DNA of 53,805 bases from Candidatus Microthrix parvicella Bio17-1 (lineage in GTDB: Bacteria; Actinomycetota; Acidimicrobiia; Acidimicrobiales; Microtrichaceae). Of the stretch, positions 1 through 8,143 are shown one piece after another; within the stretch, counting starts at the first letter, position 1; each line of letters begins with the position of its first letter. The notes under the pieces were generated by a model, which saw only the letters and a list, made by a program, of their open reading frames with translations, did not search any database and was not told the origin of the DNA. The stretch is taken from contig NZ_AMPG01000009.1 of the NCBI RefSeq assembly GCF_000299415.1, forward strand, positions 1 through 53,805, written 5' to 3'. The translations under genes were made by a program, and so were the position numbers.

Positions 1-2
1 TC

Positions 3-1301
3 TCGCCGTCGGGCAAGGTCACCCGAGCACCAATGGCCCTGTTCTTGTGGCGCGCCGCCGGAGAACCCGCACCTATGGGAGCCCACGGGTTCACCGACAT
101 CCCACCCAACAGCTACTACGAGACCGCGGTCACCTGGCTCATCGAACAACACATCACCTCCGGCACCAGCCCAGGCAAATACTCACCATCAAACCCCGTC
201 ACCCGAGCACAAATGGCCACGTTCCTGTGGCGTTCGAATTGCCCGCCTGCACCACCAATTTCGGCGTTGGCCGTTGGCGGTAGCCATTCGTGCGCAATCA
301 AAGAAGATCGCACGGTGTCGTGTTCGGGGCGGAACACTTCCGGCCAACTCGGCAACGGAACCGCCAACCAGAGTCTGTCGCCGACACCAGTCACCGGACT
401 GGCGGACGTCACCACCATCAGCGCTGGGCTCCAAACATCATGTGCAGTGAAATCTGATGGCACCGCAGCTTGCTGGGGCTACAACGCCAGTGGGCAACTC
501 GGCGACGGAACCCTCACCCAGAGGTTGACACCAACACCAGTCGCTGAGCTGACCGACGTCACGGCCATCAGCGCCGGGACCGATCACTCGTGTGCGCTGA
601 GTCAGAGCGGCACCGTCTCCTGCTGGGGAGCAAACGGCAATGGGCAACTCGGCGACAATACCCTGGACGGCATCTCGACGCCGAAACCAGTCCCGGGACT
701 CTCCGATGTCACTGCTATCAGCGTTGGCGACCGCTTTTCGTGTGCGCTGACGTCTGGCGGCACTGTGTTCTGCTGGGGCTACAACGTATTTGGGCAACTC
801 GGTAACGGGACCACCGACCAGAAACTGACCCCAGCACCAGTGTCGGGGCTCTCCGGCGTCACTGCCATCAGCGCCGGGGCGCAACACGCTTGTGCGGTGA
901 AGTCTGACACGACCGCAGTCTGCTGGGGCGACAACAGCGGGAGACTCGGCAATGGCATCATCGATCGGTCGTCGACTCCAACGGCGGTCTCTGGTCTCGA
1001 CAACGTCAAGACCATCAGCGCCGGAGTCAAACAATCGTGTGCGGTGAAACTCGACGGGACCGCAGTCTGCTGGGGGAGCAACGCTTACGGCCAGGTGGGC
1101 GACGGCACCAACGAAGACCGGTTGACCCCCCAACCCGTCTCAGGACTCACACACGCCGACACCATCGGCACCGGTTCTTTTCACTCGTGTGCGCTGAAAC
1201 AAGATGATACTGCAGTCTGCTGGGGCGCAAACTACAACGGTCAGTTCGGTGACGGCACCAACACTTCTCGATTGACACCAACACCGGTGTTCAACGTCTA
1301 G
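3..1301 (+). CDS. SLH-like / RCC1-repeat surface protein, 3' part
   Basis: The reading frame is open from base 3, before the first in-frame ATG at 33, and the codons ahead of that ATG encode SPSGKVTRAPM. That matches the later SPSNPVTRAQMATFLWR, so the gene starts outside the window. The first ~75 residues are S-layer-homology-like units that usually hold a protein to the cell wall. Then come about seven RCC1-type units of ~50 residues, each with an HSCA(V/L)K core, a CWG motif and a GQLG(N/D)GT turn, predicting a beta-propeller. Each unit has two cysteines. Such proteins are usually exported and bind other surface molecules; the ligand cannot be told. The family call is firm, the role is inferred. 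A weak 12-bp hairpin (ACTGG-GG-CCAGT) lies about 20 bp after the stop. Confidence 0.85.
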   Translation, partial: SPSGKVTRAPMALFLWRAAGEPAPMGAHGFTDIPPNSYYETAVTWLIEQHITSGTSPGKYSPSNPVTRAQMATFLWRSNCPPAPPISALAVGGSHSCAIKEDRTVSCSGRNTSGQLGNGTANQSLSPTPVTGLADVTTISAGLQTSCAVKSDGTAACWGYNASGQLGDGTLTQRLTPTPVAELTDVTAISAGTDHSCALSQSGTVSCWGANGNGQLGDNTLDGISTPKPVPGLSDVTAISVGDRFSCALTSGGTVFCWGYNVFGQLGNGTTDQKLTPAPVSGLSGVTAISAGAQHACAVKSDTTAVCWGDNSGRLGNGIIDRSSTPTAVSGLDNVKTISAGVKQSCAVKLDGTAVCWGSNAYGQVGDGTNEDRLTPQPVSGLTHADTIGTGSFHSCALKQDDTAVCWGANYNGQFGDGTNTSRLTPTPVFNV

Positions 1302-1480
1302 CCCAAGTAGAACCGGGTAACGCCACTGGGGCCAGTCTCACATGGGCGCACCGATTGTTGAGCGCCATGCCTGATGAGCATGGGGGCCTGGGTTTGAGAC
1401 ACGTTGCGTGAGGACGGGGTCGTCCTCACCATCATGTCCACCCTAAGCGAAGGGGCAATCAGGACGAACCGACCGTTCTG

Positions 1481-2197
1481 GTGGTGAACGTCAATCGGAG
1501 GTCAGGCTTCAACACGAACTCGCCCTCCCCGCCGGCCGTCCCGACGGCCACACTCAAGGAATGCTCTTCTTTGCTGTTCGTGCTCGATCCCGAAGCCGCC
1601 GCCACCCGCGTCACCGATGGCGTCCAGCCCTGCCCAGCATCGGACTGCTCAGAATTCCTTCAACCCTGGGGCACCGCACGAACCCGACCGGTGCGACTTC
1701 TCGGTGGTGGCACCGACTCGGTGACCCCACGACGCGCACGCTGCCGTCAATGCGATCGCACCCACGTGTTCATCCCAGTCCGGGCGTTCCCCAGACGCAC
1801 CGACAGCATCGAGACCGTCTGGGCGGCCCTCGCCGCCGCCGCTCAGGGGCTGGGACACCGGAAGGTCGCCGAACAGGTCGGGGTGCCCGCCACAACGGTC
1901 AGAGGCTGGCTGCGTCGAGCACGGGCCAATAGCGACATCATCGCGAATCGAGCCAGAATCTTCCGGTCCGACCTGGAGCGCTACAAGCCCGATCATCTTC
2001 CAAAGTTCGACACGCCGCTGGCGTGCATGGTCCACACGGTCGCCGGTGCAGCATGCGCGTGGAAGCGGCGCTTCGGAACAGCCCCACCGGTGCCCGGCTT
2101 GACCGGCACCCTTCAGCAGATCGGGTCGTTCATCACCGGCGGCTGGCTGCTGATCGCGAACGTGCCCCTCTCAAAGCAGTGGTGGAGACCCGGCTGA
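1481..2197 (+). CDS. DUF6431-like transposon-associated HTH protein, probable remnant
   Basis: A 238-residue frame from GTG at 1481 (a TTG at 1571 is also possible). It has a Cys-rich front (CPASDC about residue 51, CRQCDRTHV about residue 89) and then a helix-turn-helix stretch, VAEQVGVPATTVRGWLRRAR. Proteins of this shape (DUF6431-like, from memory) are found with integrase-core transposases in actinobacteria and probably bind element DNA. No transposase partner follows; the sequence decays after about 2197. The last ~40 residues look unlike the family, so the 3' end may be rearranged. Likely the surviving part of a dead element. Nothing else is seen between 1302 and 1480. Confidence 0.55.
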   Translation: MVNVNRRSGFNTNSPSPPAVPTATLKECSSLLFVLDPEAAATRVTDGVQPCPASDCSEFLQPWGTARTRPVRLLGGGTDSVTPRRARCRQCDRTHVFIPVRAFPRRTDSIETVWAALAAAAQGLGHRKVAEQVGVPATTVRGWLRRARANSDIIANRARIFRSDLERYKPDHLPKFDTPLACMVHTVAGAACAWKRRFGTAPPVPGLTGTLQQIGSFITGGWLLIANVPLSKQWWRPG

Positions 2198-2494
2198 CAC
2201 CCATCCCGGTCTGCTTCGTCGCGCCCGAGAACCCGCCAACGACAGTTCCGATGAGGACGCACACCCCAAATCCATCCTCACCATGAGTGTCCAGCCCATC
2301 CTCATCCAAGCTGGCGGTCAACACCGATCAGTAGCGCCTAGCTCGTTGGTGAACGCAACCCTGGTATGGGCTACTCCTGCAGCGGGGTCTGGTGCTACAC
2401 GGGGCTTTCTGCCCCGGCGGGGCAGAAGCGTCGAGACTCTACCGAGCGCAGGCACCTGAGGCGTCTGTGGGCCGGTTGAGCGAGCGGCGCTCCC

Positions 2495-2671
2495 CCAGGC
2501 TGCGTTGGCGGGATCGTCTGACCACTCCGTGAACGCCGCCGCGTAGGAGTCGGTGAGCTCCGACGCCCGCAGCAGACGGACTGCACGCTGCACGACAGCG
2601 GAACGCGACGCGACTCGGTGGGTCTTGGCATAGTCGTCGAGAAACTCGACACCTAGTTGGCCCGTCAGGTG
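2495..2671 (-). pseudogene. MazE-like antitoxin remnant
   Basis: Inside a longer minus-strand frame (2839-2318), residues 57-115 read like the core of a short actinobacterial MazE-type antitoxin: a GVEFLDDYAKTHRVASRSA section, then VQRAVRLLRASEL, and a C-terminal toxin-binding segment with AAFTEWSDDPANAAW. The residues before and after are not antitoxin-like; the front is tRNA-fragment-derived sequence and the tail is GC-rich read-through. No start codon with a ribosome site fits the core, and no toxin gene is next to it. I read it as a decayed antitoxin left when an island at the adjacent att-like site was lost. Confidence 0.5.
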
Positions 2672-2820
2672 AAACGGCTGGGCGCATGATTGATGAGCGT
2701 TGCGTAGCTCAGGGAGCAAAAGTCGATCGCGGCCGGTTGGAGTACGCATCCGGGGATGTTCGAACGCTGATTGGGCCAGCGCACAACCACCTGGGCGAGA
2801 AACGCCCCTCGCGTGGCTTT

Positions 2821-2898
2821 CGCCCATCATTTTGCTCATCGTTGGAAGCCGAAGGTTGAGAGTTCAAATCTCTCCTGCCCTGCAAATCAGGTCCCTTA
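2821..2898 (+). repeat. att-like tRNA-Trp 3' fragment, copy 1 (inverted)
   Basis: Bases 2848-2898 reproduce the T arm, acceptor 3' side and first bases downstream of the tRNA-Trp gene at 51022-51094, in the opposite orientation. Next to it at 2821-2840, read on the minus strand, is ATGAGCAAAATGATGGGC, a variant of the paired ATGGGCAAA motif that accompanies the three other fragments. The anticodon-side sequence is missing, so this copy is partly deleted. Confidence 0.75.
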
Positions 2899-3164
2899 CG
2901 TGGCCTCACTTGGCTTAGTTGACGCTGCGGACTTCGCGTCCGCCTTGCAGGTTGCGGCATCTTGACGGGGCGACCGTTGTGCCCTCGCTGGTCACAGCGG
3001 AGCGCTGTAGCGGGGGAGATGGTAATGGCGCCAGGGGCCCACGGCGCGCACTCCGCCAGTCACGAGCAATACGGAACCCGATAGTGCGATGGGCATTCAA
3101 GCTCATGTGTCTCCGATCCTCTGAGGCAGGATCCTCGGCACCCACAGTCGAGCGAACGTGATGG

Positions 3165-3181
3165 TACGACAGCTTGTAGTA
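3165..3181. promoter_or_regulatory. BlaI-type operator upstream of the cupredoxin gene
   Basis: TACGACAGCTTGTAGTA is an inverted repeat of 7-3-7 layout. It lies 41 bp before the GTG of the cupredoxin gene and matches four other sites in the window (5099, 18194, 18289, 21113). TACA/TGTA half-sites are typical of BlaI/MecI/CopY-family repressors, and a blaI gene lies 1.8 kb away. Confidence 0.7.
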
Positions 3182-3222
3182 GTCTTGGGTGAGCCCTTCC
3201 CCCGATCATCTCTGGAGTATCC

Positions 3223-3711
3223 GTGCCCTTTTCCAAGACTGCTGTTCCCGTACTCGCAAGCGCCGTGCTGCTCTTCGCAGGCTGCTCGGACCAGGATGCG
3301 TCCGGCACGGACGGTCAGACATCGGAGTCGTTCGAGTTTGGTCAGCCTGCCAAGTCCCAGGAGTCCGACCGCGTGATTGAGATCGAAGCTAGCGATGACT
3401 TCCGCTTCGATCCGGAAGCCGTGGATGTCAAGAAGGGCGAGGTCATCACGTTCACCGTTAACAACGTTGGCGAGGTTCCACATGAATTCACCTTGGGACC
3501 CGCGGATGTACAGGACGAACATGCTGAGGAGATGGCGGAGATGGGAGACATGGAGATGGACGGCGACCCCAATGCCATCTCAATCGGTGCGGGCGAGACC
3601 AACAGCCTCACTTGGGAATTCACCGAAGCAGGCTCGCTGCTCTTCGGGTGCCACATCCCGGGCCACTATGAGGCAGGCATGGTCGGCGAAGTCGACGTGG
3701 CAGCGGACTAA
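3223..3711 (+). CDS. Cupredoxin-like copper lipoprotein
   Basis: A 162-residue secreted lipoprotein. The N-terminal signal ends in the lipobox LFAGC (Cys about residue 20). The mature part is a single cupredoxin fold with the full set of type 1 copper ligands: His in VPHEF, then Cys, His and Met in FGCHIPGHYEAGM. A Met/Glu/Asp-rich insert (EEMAEMGDMEMDGD) may be an extra metal-binding loop. Such proteins carry electrons or buffer copper outside the membrane. GTG is chosen because TGGAG lies 5 nt upstream. A BlaI-type operator lies just ahead, tying the gene to the convergent blaI pair. Confidence 0.85.
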   Translation: MPFSKTAVPVLASAVLLFAGCSDQDASGTDGQTSESFEFGQPAKSQESDRVIEIEASDDFRFDPEAVDVKKGEVITFTVNNVGEVPHEFTLGPADVQDEHAEEMAEMGDMEMDGDPNAISIGAGETNSLTWEFTEAGSLLFGCHIPGHYEAGMVGEVDVAAD

Positions 3712-3756
3712 CTCATCATCGCTGAGGCACCCGTGGTGGACGTCGGGTTGCTGTTC

Positions 3757-4641
3757 TCAGTCGAGTCCGCAGATGTGAAGGAGAAACGCCACGAGGTGGT
3801 GGAACTGGACGGTTGACCCGGCCACGCTGATGACCAGTCCGGCCATACCGAGTGACACCCAGGCGACCGTGGCTGCGGCGAATCCGGTGGGAGGGGCCAT
3901 GAGCGCCTCGACGCGCCCCCTCGCTCCCGACCCGTTGATGCCAAGCGCAGCGGGCCCCAAATCAGAGTCCGAGGCCGCAAGCGCCGCACGGGCCACCGCA
4001 CGTGCGACCAGGCGCCGGTCGCCGACCTCGTTCACGGCGTCCTCGTCTGCCCATCGCTCGGTCGCAAACCGAACCTGGCGGTTGAGCGGCGACAGAAGCG
4101 GTACTGCGGCGGCAGCGATATCGGCCACTTGCCGGAAGCGGTGGTGGTGGCGTCGCAGGTGCGAGTGCTCGTGTGCGTACAGCACGCGTCGCTCTGCGCT
4201 GTCGAGCGTGTTGAGCATGCCCTCTGAAACGATCACACGACCTGGTCGGCCTGGAACCGCGTAGGCCATCGGCGCACTCGATCGTGCGACGTCATCATGG
4301 GTCATCCGCAAGGTCGCTCGCCGGGCGCGAACGCGAGCCCTCACCGATACGGCGCTCGCTGCCAGGGCAGCCCATGCCCCAATACCCAGGGGAGCCGGTA
4401 CCCGGTCATGGGACGTGAACAACACGTGACACCACCCGATCGCTCCCGCCAGGCGTGGTTGTTCCGCCGCGTAGCCAGCCGCAAGAACGGTGAGGGCCCA
4501 CAGCACCGCCAGCGCTGCGCCGACCGAGAGCACCGTCAGGGTCCAGGTCGCCCAGTCGGGACGCAAACGTCGCTGCACCCACGCTGCTCCGGACGCTGCG
4601 ACCACCGCAACAATCATCGGCAGAACAAGACCGAACACCAT
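3757..4641 (-). CDS. M56-family (BlaR1/MecR1-like) membrane metallopeptidase
   Basis: A 294-residue membrane protein whose ATG overlaps the blaI stop (ATGA), so it is translationally coupled. Two or three hydrophobic segments precede the zinc-peptidase motif HEHSHLRRHHH (HExxH, about residue 157) and ADEDAVN (about residue 195); a last membrane segment lies near the C-terminus. It resembles the short BlaR1-type proteases next to BlaI in actinobacteria, which lack the large penicillin-binding sensor domain. I infer that it inactivates the repressor when a signal is sensed; the signal is unknown, and the gene context suggests copper or redox stress rather than a beta-lactam. Confidence 0.8.
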   Translation of the reverse strand: MVFGLVLPMIVAVVAASGAAWVQRRLRPDWATWTLTVLSVGAALAVLWALTVLAAGYAAEQPRLAGAIGWCHVLFTSHDRVPAPLGIGAWAALAASAVSVRARVRARRATLRMTHDDVARSSAPMAYAVPGRPGRVIVSEGMLNTLDSAERRVLYAHEHSHLRRHHHRFRQVADIAAAAVPLLSPLNRQVRFATERWADEDAVNEVGDRRLVARAVARAALAASDSDLGPAALGINGSGARGRVEALMAPPTGFAAATVAWVSLGMAGLVISVAGSTVQFHHLVAFLLHICGLD

Positions 4642-5000
4642 CAGTCGTCGAGCTCGGACAACATCGCTCGCAGCGCTTCGGTATCGGTCTTGGAGAGCTT
4701 GTCCACGAACTGGGTGAGCACTGCCGAGTGGTCGGGGGTTCGCTCCAGTTCACCACCCATGCGCTCAGCGAGGAACTCCGCCTTTGGAAGCGTCGGAGCG
4801 TAGGCGTAGGCACGCCCGATCCGCGATCGCGTGACCTGGCCCTTCTTCCACAACCGGGTGAGGATGGTCATCACCGTCGTGTAGGCGAGGTCACCGTCGA
4901 TGGCCGCCTGCACTTGTGCAGGGGTTAGGGCGTCACTGGATCGCCACAGCTCTTCCAACACGCTCGATTCGAGGGACCCCATCGGGCGCCGTTCCCCCAC
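4641..5000 (-). CDS. blaI: BlaI/MecI/CopY-family transcriptional repressor
   Basis: A 119-residue winged-helix repressor with the family signature LTPAQVQAAIDGDLAYTTVM followed by LTRLWKKGQVTR, and a C-terminal dimerisation helix. GTG at 5000 is preferred over ATG at 4982 because GAGGAGG lies 5 nt upstream. It is the first gene of the blaI-M56 pair. A 17-bp palindrome at 5099-5115 lies about 100 bp upstream and should be its autoregulatory site. The same palindrome occurs before four other transcription units, so it probably controls a small regulon. Confidence 0.88.
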   Translation of the reverse strand: MGERRPMGSLESSVLEELWRSSDALTPAQVQAAIDGDLAYTTVMTILTRLWKKGQVTRSRIGRAYAYAPTLPKAEFLAERMGGELERTPDHSAVLTQFVDKLSKTDTEALRAMLSELDD

Positions 5001-5098
5001 ATTCGCCTCCTCTGCGATCGCCTCAGCCTTACTCAAGACTCCACGCGAGGTAGTTCTCTGCGTGTGCCCAGATCTGCCAAGAGACGTTAACCTATTGC

Positions 5099-5115
5099 TA
5101 CGACATGACGTAGTA
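5099..5115. promoter_or_regulatory. BlaI-type operator upstream of blaI
   Basis: TACGACATGACGTAGTA, a 7-3-7 inverted repeat like the sites at 3165, 18194, 18289 and 21113. Probably negative autoregulation of blaI and the M56 gene. Confidence 0.7.
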
Positions 5116-6021
5116 ACCACCGGGATTTTGCTTACCGTCGGCCTTGCCGAGTTCACAAGCTGGGAATCCACCGGTTGATCCAGGTAGACGCGAACCACAA
5201 GCAGTACAAGAACGGCGGGAGGGCAACCAGGTACACGATCCACCTTCTTGAGCCCACCCCAAGGCCGATGACGCAGTCCACTAGCCACACGCCGAACGCG
5301 GCGCCTGACCAAGCCAGCGCCGGTGGAAAATTCGCCGGCTGCCACCCGAGTTCGTCAAGTGTCTCCTCGGGGCCAGCGGCCGACCGCGACGATGATCCGC
5401 TTGGCCGCCGAGTACTTCAGGTGACAGGCGGTCAACGTCAGCCGGTTGTCGCCAAAGTCCTCCAGCACCGACAAGTCAGACGGCGGAACAATCTAGTGGG
5501 CGGGCCCCTGCTCATCAGCCGGCACCAGTTCGTCGATGCGACGGAAAGGTGCGCCGTAGGTGACCCGGTGACCGGCGATGGATGCGTTGCCCTTCTGCCC
5601 GGGAAACGGCGTTCCCGGGTAGTGGCCGGGTCCCGCCTTCAGATCGTCCTTGTCGGTGCCCTCGATGAACAATTTGCGCATGTCGATGCCAGCCTGATTT
5701 TGGCTGGGCTTGAGGTGCATGACCCCGAGGCTTTCGCCTTCGGCGGGTTTGGGTAGCTTCTTCGAGTCGGCCGGATCGATATCACCCAGCGAGTCAGTGA
5801 TCTCGTCAAGCGTCTGCGGCTCATCATCGGTTTTCGGCTCGGCACCGGCGGAGGTGCTGCCAGAAGTGGCTCCGGGTGTGGTGGTGAGGGTTCGGCTGAG
5901 CTCGTCGGTGAGGTCGCCCTGGAGTTGCGATTCCTCCAGTTCGGTTCCCCAGAGCTTGAAGGACACGAACAAAAAGACGATGACTCCAACGGAAACCATC
6001 GTTTTGCCCAAGCCGGACAAG

Positions 6022-7973
6022 CCTGCGTTCCGCAGCTGATGGACTGGGCTAGGTGCCTGGATCCTTGTGTGGGCGCGGAAAAACGGCTCCCAGCGGTATG
6101 GCAGCCGTGTACCTAGGCGTTTTGGTGCCCTTGGGCCCGTTTCGGGCCGTGTGGGGGCCGGTTCAGGTGGTGGTAGGTGTGATGCTGGTGTAGGCGGCGG
6201 GTTCTTTGAGACCGACCGAGCCCAGGATTTTCTGTTGGGCGGGGGTGGTAGCGGTGCGTCGCTCGATAGTCCCGGCTGTGCCGGTGAACGTGCCGAGGTG
6301 CATCTGGTCGAGTTGGTGGCGGATGTTGGTCCACGTGTCGTTGGTGCGGGTCTCGACGATCCGGATGTGGAGCAGGGCGAGCCAGCACAAGATGACGTGG
6401 GCTCGGATGCGGTCTTCGAGCCGGTGGTAGACGGGCCGGAGGTCCAGGGTGGATTTCATGTCGCGCCAGCCTCGTTCGACTTCGAGGAGCTGTTTGTAGC
6501 CGAGCGCGATGTCCTCGACACTCAGCGACGGATCGGCGGTGCGTAACAGGTATTTCCCGTCAAGCTTCGCTTCGGCCTTGATGGCTGTCTTGTCGACACG
6601 CAACAGCCCGGTTTTGGTGGTGCGGAGGTAGCGGCGCACAGCTCCGGGAAGCCCTGTGGCCAGCTTTGTGCGTTCGTCGTGGGTTGCTTGGTCGGTCCCG
6701 TCGATCGCTGTTTGGAGGCGTCCAACGAGTTGGGTTCGGATCAGCTCGTCGCGTTCGGCTTGTTCGGGGTTGTGACAGATCACGAACCGGTCACGTGCCG
6801 CACCGTCGTCGATGATCACTTCCTTGACCCGCAGATTGCCGCGGATCTCGTGGTAGCGGCCCGGCCGGGCCAACACCAGGGCGGCTTCGGTGTTGCCCCT
6901 GATTTTCTCGCCGATGATGTAGTTCCCGCCGGCGCGTTGGAGATAACGGCGGTTCTCAGCAGAGGAGAACCCCCGGTCCGCAACCCAGATGACGTGCCCC
7001 AGGCGCCAGTCCGCGAGGTCGTCTTTGACCTCACGGATCAACGCCTGGTCGTTGGTGTTCCCAGCCCAGGACCACACCCGAATCGGGATACCTGTCCTTG
7101 TGACGGCCATCCCGATCACGACCTGGGGGAGATCGTCACGGTGGTCCTTCGATTTCCCCCACGTCCGGAACCCGACGGTCGCCCCATCAGCGGGTGTGTC
7201 GGCGGAGGGAGTCTCAAAGTAGGTGGAGGTCGTGTCGAAGAACAACAGGTCGACCTCAAGGTTCAACAGATCCGCGGTCGCCCAGTAGACCGACTCGGCG
7301 AGTTCGGTTTCGCATTCGAGAAGCCAGTCCATCGCCCGATAACACGCGTCCGAGCCCATGTCGTCGAGCCCGTCAACGTGGGTGCGTTCCCCAACCCACG
7401 ACGTCGCTGCAAGCTTCGACCCAGGGTCAACAGCCCGGTTCGCGACCAACGCGAACAGGACACGTTCCATCTTCGGGTCCAACCGGCGGCCTTTCAACAG
7501 GCGCCGTAGCGTTTTGTTGATGCCGAGCTGGGACCAGACCCCGTCGAGGACATAGTTGGCGCCCATTGGCCGTGACCCCACGAACACCAGCTCGTCGGTC
7601 CCCGACATCGCAAGGTTGTCGCCCGCAGGCAGCAACCGTGACAGCGAGTCGATCAGCCGACGAATCGCTTCGAGGTCGACGGTGTCGGCACGACCGAAGC
7701 TGTGGATCACCCTGGTGATCGACTGTCCAGCGACCGGGTCCCAGTCGTTGTGGGCCAACTGGAGGTACGCGACCTGGGTGCCATCGGCGCGTTTGCGTTT
7801 CACAGTCTTCACATACATGACGCCTAGGACTGTAGCTCACACGCCTGTAGTTTGATGGCCTTATGGCGTCAGGCGTGTACCTAGGCAAATTTTGCCTTGG
7901 CGAACCCAAAACCCTTTCGTATCAACGATTCCGGCCGGTCGGACACCTAGAAACCCCGAATAGCTGCGGAACC
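6022..7973 (-). mobile_element. IS1634-type element, copy 1 (complete)
   Basis: The element is about 1.95 kb. Both ends carry GTTCCGCAGCT followed about 10 bp later by CTAGGTG, in inverted orientation (6027-6053 and 7946-7972). CCGGACAAG occurs at 6013-6021 and 7974-7982 and can be a 9-bp target duplication; the exact outer bases are uncertain by a few nucleotides. A 5'-truncated second copy lies at 24810-25918 and shares the same terminal sequence. Confidence 0.8.
6163..7818 (-). CDS. IS1634-family DDE transposase
   Basis: A 551-residue full-length transposase of the IS4/IS1634 type. Visible catalytic motifs are FFDTTSTYFE (first Asp), VADRGFSSAENRRY (second Asp) and the Y-(2)-R-(3)-E-(6)-K-like segment LEVERGWRDMKSTL (Glu). 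The N-terminal MYVKTVKRKRADGTQVAYLQL is typical of the family. ATG at 7818 is the first plausible start. It appears intact, so this copy could still be mobile and could act on the deleted copy at 24.8-25.9 kb. Confidence 0.92.
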   Translation of the reverse strand: MYVKTVKRKRADGTQVAYLQLAHNDWDPVAGQSITRVIHSFGRADTVDLEAIRRLIDSLSRLLPAGDNLAMSGTDELVFVGSRPMGANYVLDGVWSQLGINKTLRRLLKGRRLDPKMERVLFALVANRAVDPGSKLAATSWVGERTHVDGLDDMGSDACYRAMDWLLECETELAESVYWATADLLNLEVDLLFFDTTSTYFETPSADTPADGATVGFRTWGKSKDHRDDLPQVVIGMAVTRTGIPIRVWSWAGNTNDQALIREVKDDLADWRLGHVIWVADRGFSSAENRRYLQRAGGNYIIGEKIRGNTEAALVLARPGRYHEIRGNLRVKEVIIDDGAARDRFVICHNPEQAERDELIRTQLVGRLQTAIDGTDQATHDERTKLATGLPGAVRRYLRTTKTGLLRVDKTAIKAEAKLDGKYLLRTADPSLSVEDIALGYKQLLEVERGWRDMKSTLDLRPVYHRLEDRIRAHVILCWLALLHIRIVETRTNDTWTNIRHQLDQMHLGTFTGTAGTIERRTATTPAQQKILGSVGLKEPAAYTSITPTTT

Positions 7974-8102
7974 CCGGACAAGAACCGTGCGAGCATCAGT
8001 CAATAACAAGGGTGGGTGACGCACTTGGTATGGCGGCCGAAGGCAGCCGGGAGCTGGGTGTCTTCGTGCATTACGCGGTTGTCGTCAATCACGGGGGACG
8101 TT

Positions 8103-8130
8103 ACCGAACCTTGCGATCGCAAGGTCGGTG
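8103..8130. terminator. Hairpin downstream of the M15-type gene
   Basis: A perfect palindrome CCTTGCGATCGCAAGG (8109-8124), extended imperfectly by ACCGA/TCGGT, lies about 20 bp after the stop of the minus-strand gene ending at 8144. There is no T-run, so it is a candidate intrinsic terminator of the weak actinobacterial kind. Between it and 7997 I see no gene. Confidence 0.45.
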
Positions 8131-8143
8131 TCACGACCCATCA

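Larger units (their letters stand above)
5153..7996 (-). pseudogene. Class E sortase gene, broken by an IS1634-type element and a nonsense codon
   Basis: Read on the minus strand, an ATG at 7996 opens the frame MLARF, which is cut by the IS at 6022-7973. Joining the flanks at the 9-bp repeat CCGGACAAG restores MLARFLSGLGKTMVSVG in frame, leading into a membrane segment and a Pro/Thr-rich linker. The sortase domain begins near DLKAGPGHYPGT and has the His of IAGH. It then hits TAG at 5493-5495, where W would be expected (GPAH-stop-IVPPSD), and about 30 residues before the stop seem to be missing. Beyond the stop the same frame encodes LTLTACHLKYSA with the catalytic Cys (codon 5424-5426) and the usual C-terminal membrane helices, ending at 5153. 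Sortases attach proteins to the cell wall. The piece from ATG 6000 could still be made but would lack the active site. Confidence 0.82.

Noticed and set aside
4641-5345. 234-residue form of BlaI from the longest frame
   Set aside because: The front part is an alternate frame of the sortase 3' end; GTG 5000 has a strong ribosome site.
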